Shown here: one piece after another, positions 63,284 through 64,000 of the stretch
Layout: each line of letters opens with the position of its first letter
Numbering within the stretch: the first letter of the stretch is position 1
NCBI GenBank assembly: GCA_022841325.1
Contig: JALHRS010000029.1
Coordinates: 1-64,000 of the forward strand
From: Lysobacterales bacterium
GTDB taxonomy: Bacteria; Pseudomonadota; Gammaproteobacteria; Xanthomonadales; SZUA-5
Direction: 5' to 3'
DNA length: 64,000 bases
Made by a program: the position numbers and the translations under genes
The notes under the pieces: model-generated
Told to the model about the DNA's origin: nothing
The model's database searches: none
Seen by the model: only the letters and a program-made list of their open reading frames with translations

Positions 63284-64000
63284 ATGAGCCAAAAAAGCGA
63301 AGTTCTGGTGCTGGGAGCAGGCGTGATCGGCCTGTCCTGCGCCTATTTCCTGGCCAAGGCAGGTCGGGAAGTGACCATATTGGACCAAAGCACACCAGGC
63401 AGCGGTGCTTCGCACGGCAATTGCGGCACCATCACCCCCAGTCACGCCCCGCCGCTGGCCAAACCGGGCATGGTGCGTCAGGCACTGACGTGGATGGTCC
63501 AATCTGACGCGCCTTTCTACATCCGGCCGCGCTTTGATCCCATCCTCTGGCGCTGGTTGTGGCAATTTGCCCGGCGCTGCAACTGGCAGGATTTCGAGCA
63601 GGCACTCGCCGGCAAGGCGCGATTGCTGCTGGAATCGAGACGCCTGCTCGGCGAATTGATTCGCACCGAATCCATGGACTGCGAGTTCCGCGAGCGCGGG
63701 CATCTGACCGTGTTTCGCAGCGAGGCGGAACTGGCTGCCTTCGATTGGTGGCCGCGGGCGCTGCGCTCGGTGGGCATGGAAGTCGAACCGCTGGATGGCG
63801 CGGCCTTGCGTCGGCGTGAACCGACCTTGCGACCTGAAGTGATCGGCGGCTTCAATACCCCGCTGGACGCCGAGTTCAAGCCTGATCGGTATGTGGCGGA
63901 ACTGGCGCGGGTGGTGCGCAGCCTGGGCGTGCGCATCACCGAAGGTGCCGAGATCCGGCAACTCGGCCGCGATGGCGGCCGTATTAATGCGGTGGCGACC
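63284..64000 (+). CDS. D-amino-acid dehydrogenase-like FAD oxidoreductase (partial)
   Basis: About 239 N-terminal residues are visible and the gene continues past the right edge. MSQKSEVLVLGAGVIGLSCA has the Rossmann GxGxxG, then VTILDQSTPGSGASHGNCGT of the DAO/DadA family. FKPDRYVAELARVVRSLGVR is consistent with DadA (432 residues). It probably oxidises D-amino acids to keto acids at the membrane side. The C-terminal part is unseen. Confidence 0.85.
   Translation, partial: MSQKSEVLVLGAGVIGLSCAYFLAKAGREVTILDQSTPGSGASHGNCGTITPSHAPPLAKPGMVRQALTWMVQSDAPFYIRPRFDPILWRWLWQFARRCNWQDFEQALAGKARLLLESRRLLGELIRTESMDCEFRERGHLTVFRSEAELAAFDWWPRALRSVGMEVEPLDGAALRRREPTLRPEVIGGFNTPLDAEFKPDRYVAELARVVRSLGVRITEGAEIRQLGRDGGRINAVAT

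Overview
This window is GC-rich, densely coded bacterial chromosome. It most resembles a gammaproteobacterium of the Xanthomonadales/Lysobacterales. The reasons are the gene order yihY(minus)-wrbA-DUF2069, a split cobalamin-dependent ribonucleotide reductase (nrdJa/nrdJb), a fused thrA in a thrABC operon, FolE2 instead of FolE, AmpD, RlmKL, GreB and a PhoPQ-type two-component pair. The genus cannot be fixed from the sequence alone. No phage, transposase, integrase or CRISPR array is visible. The accessory character lies in the intergenic DNA, which is unusually full of repeat families. Layout, 0-14 kb: cell-envelope genes (partial L,D-transpeptidase, OmpA-type lipoprotein), a YoaA/DinG helicase, an acetyltransferase, a Bcr/CflA exporter, an acyl-CoA desaturase, AmpD, an alpha/beta hydrolase overlapping rlmKL, a tyrosine-rich exported protein, tRNA-Val(CAC), a CsbD-like protein and an unassigned 370-residue protein. 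Layout, 14-31 kb: a 1368-residue SNF2 helicase, RarD, a FrnE-type oxidoreductase, a DUF1329 protein, PPK2, a second acetyltransferase, acylphosphatase, a TlpA-type thioredoxin, YihY, WrbA, DUF2069, and a REC-REC-GGDEF-EAL protein whose signature motifs are all degenerate. Layout, 31-43 kb: a secreted S8 protease with PKD, PPC and P domains and a clear terminator, a VF530 protein, an asparaginase-like protein coupled to an AidB-like dehydrogenase, a nucleotide-transporter-like MFS protein, a second EF-G, GreB and a DUF72 protein. Layout, 43-64 kb: folE2, the overlapping thrA-thrB-thrC operon, a PepSY protein with phoP and phoQ, cysK, a GAF-GGDEF-EAL protein, the nrdJa/nrdJb locus behind two NrdR boxes 31 bp apart, a histidine phosphatase, a small unknown protein and a partial DadA-type oxidoreductase. 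The main unexplained structure is the repeat system. It comprises (i) a Pseudomonas-type REP family, (ii) a 69-bp inverted-repeat element built from a 16-bp palindrome, repeatedly followed by the same linker and a heptamer array, (iii) at least five different tandem heptamers, two of which have entered the thrB 5' end and the thrC coding sequence, and (iv) a mosaic CATTGCGA element of about 177 bp. These sit between genes, and even between phoP and phoQ.
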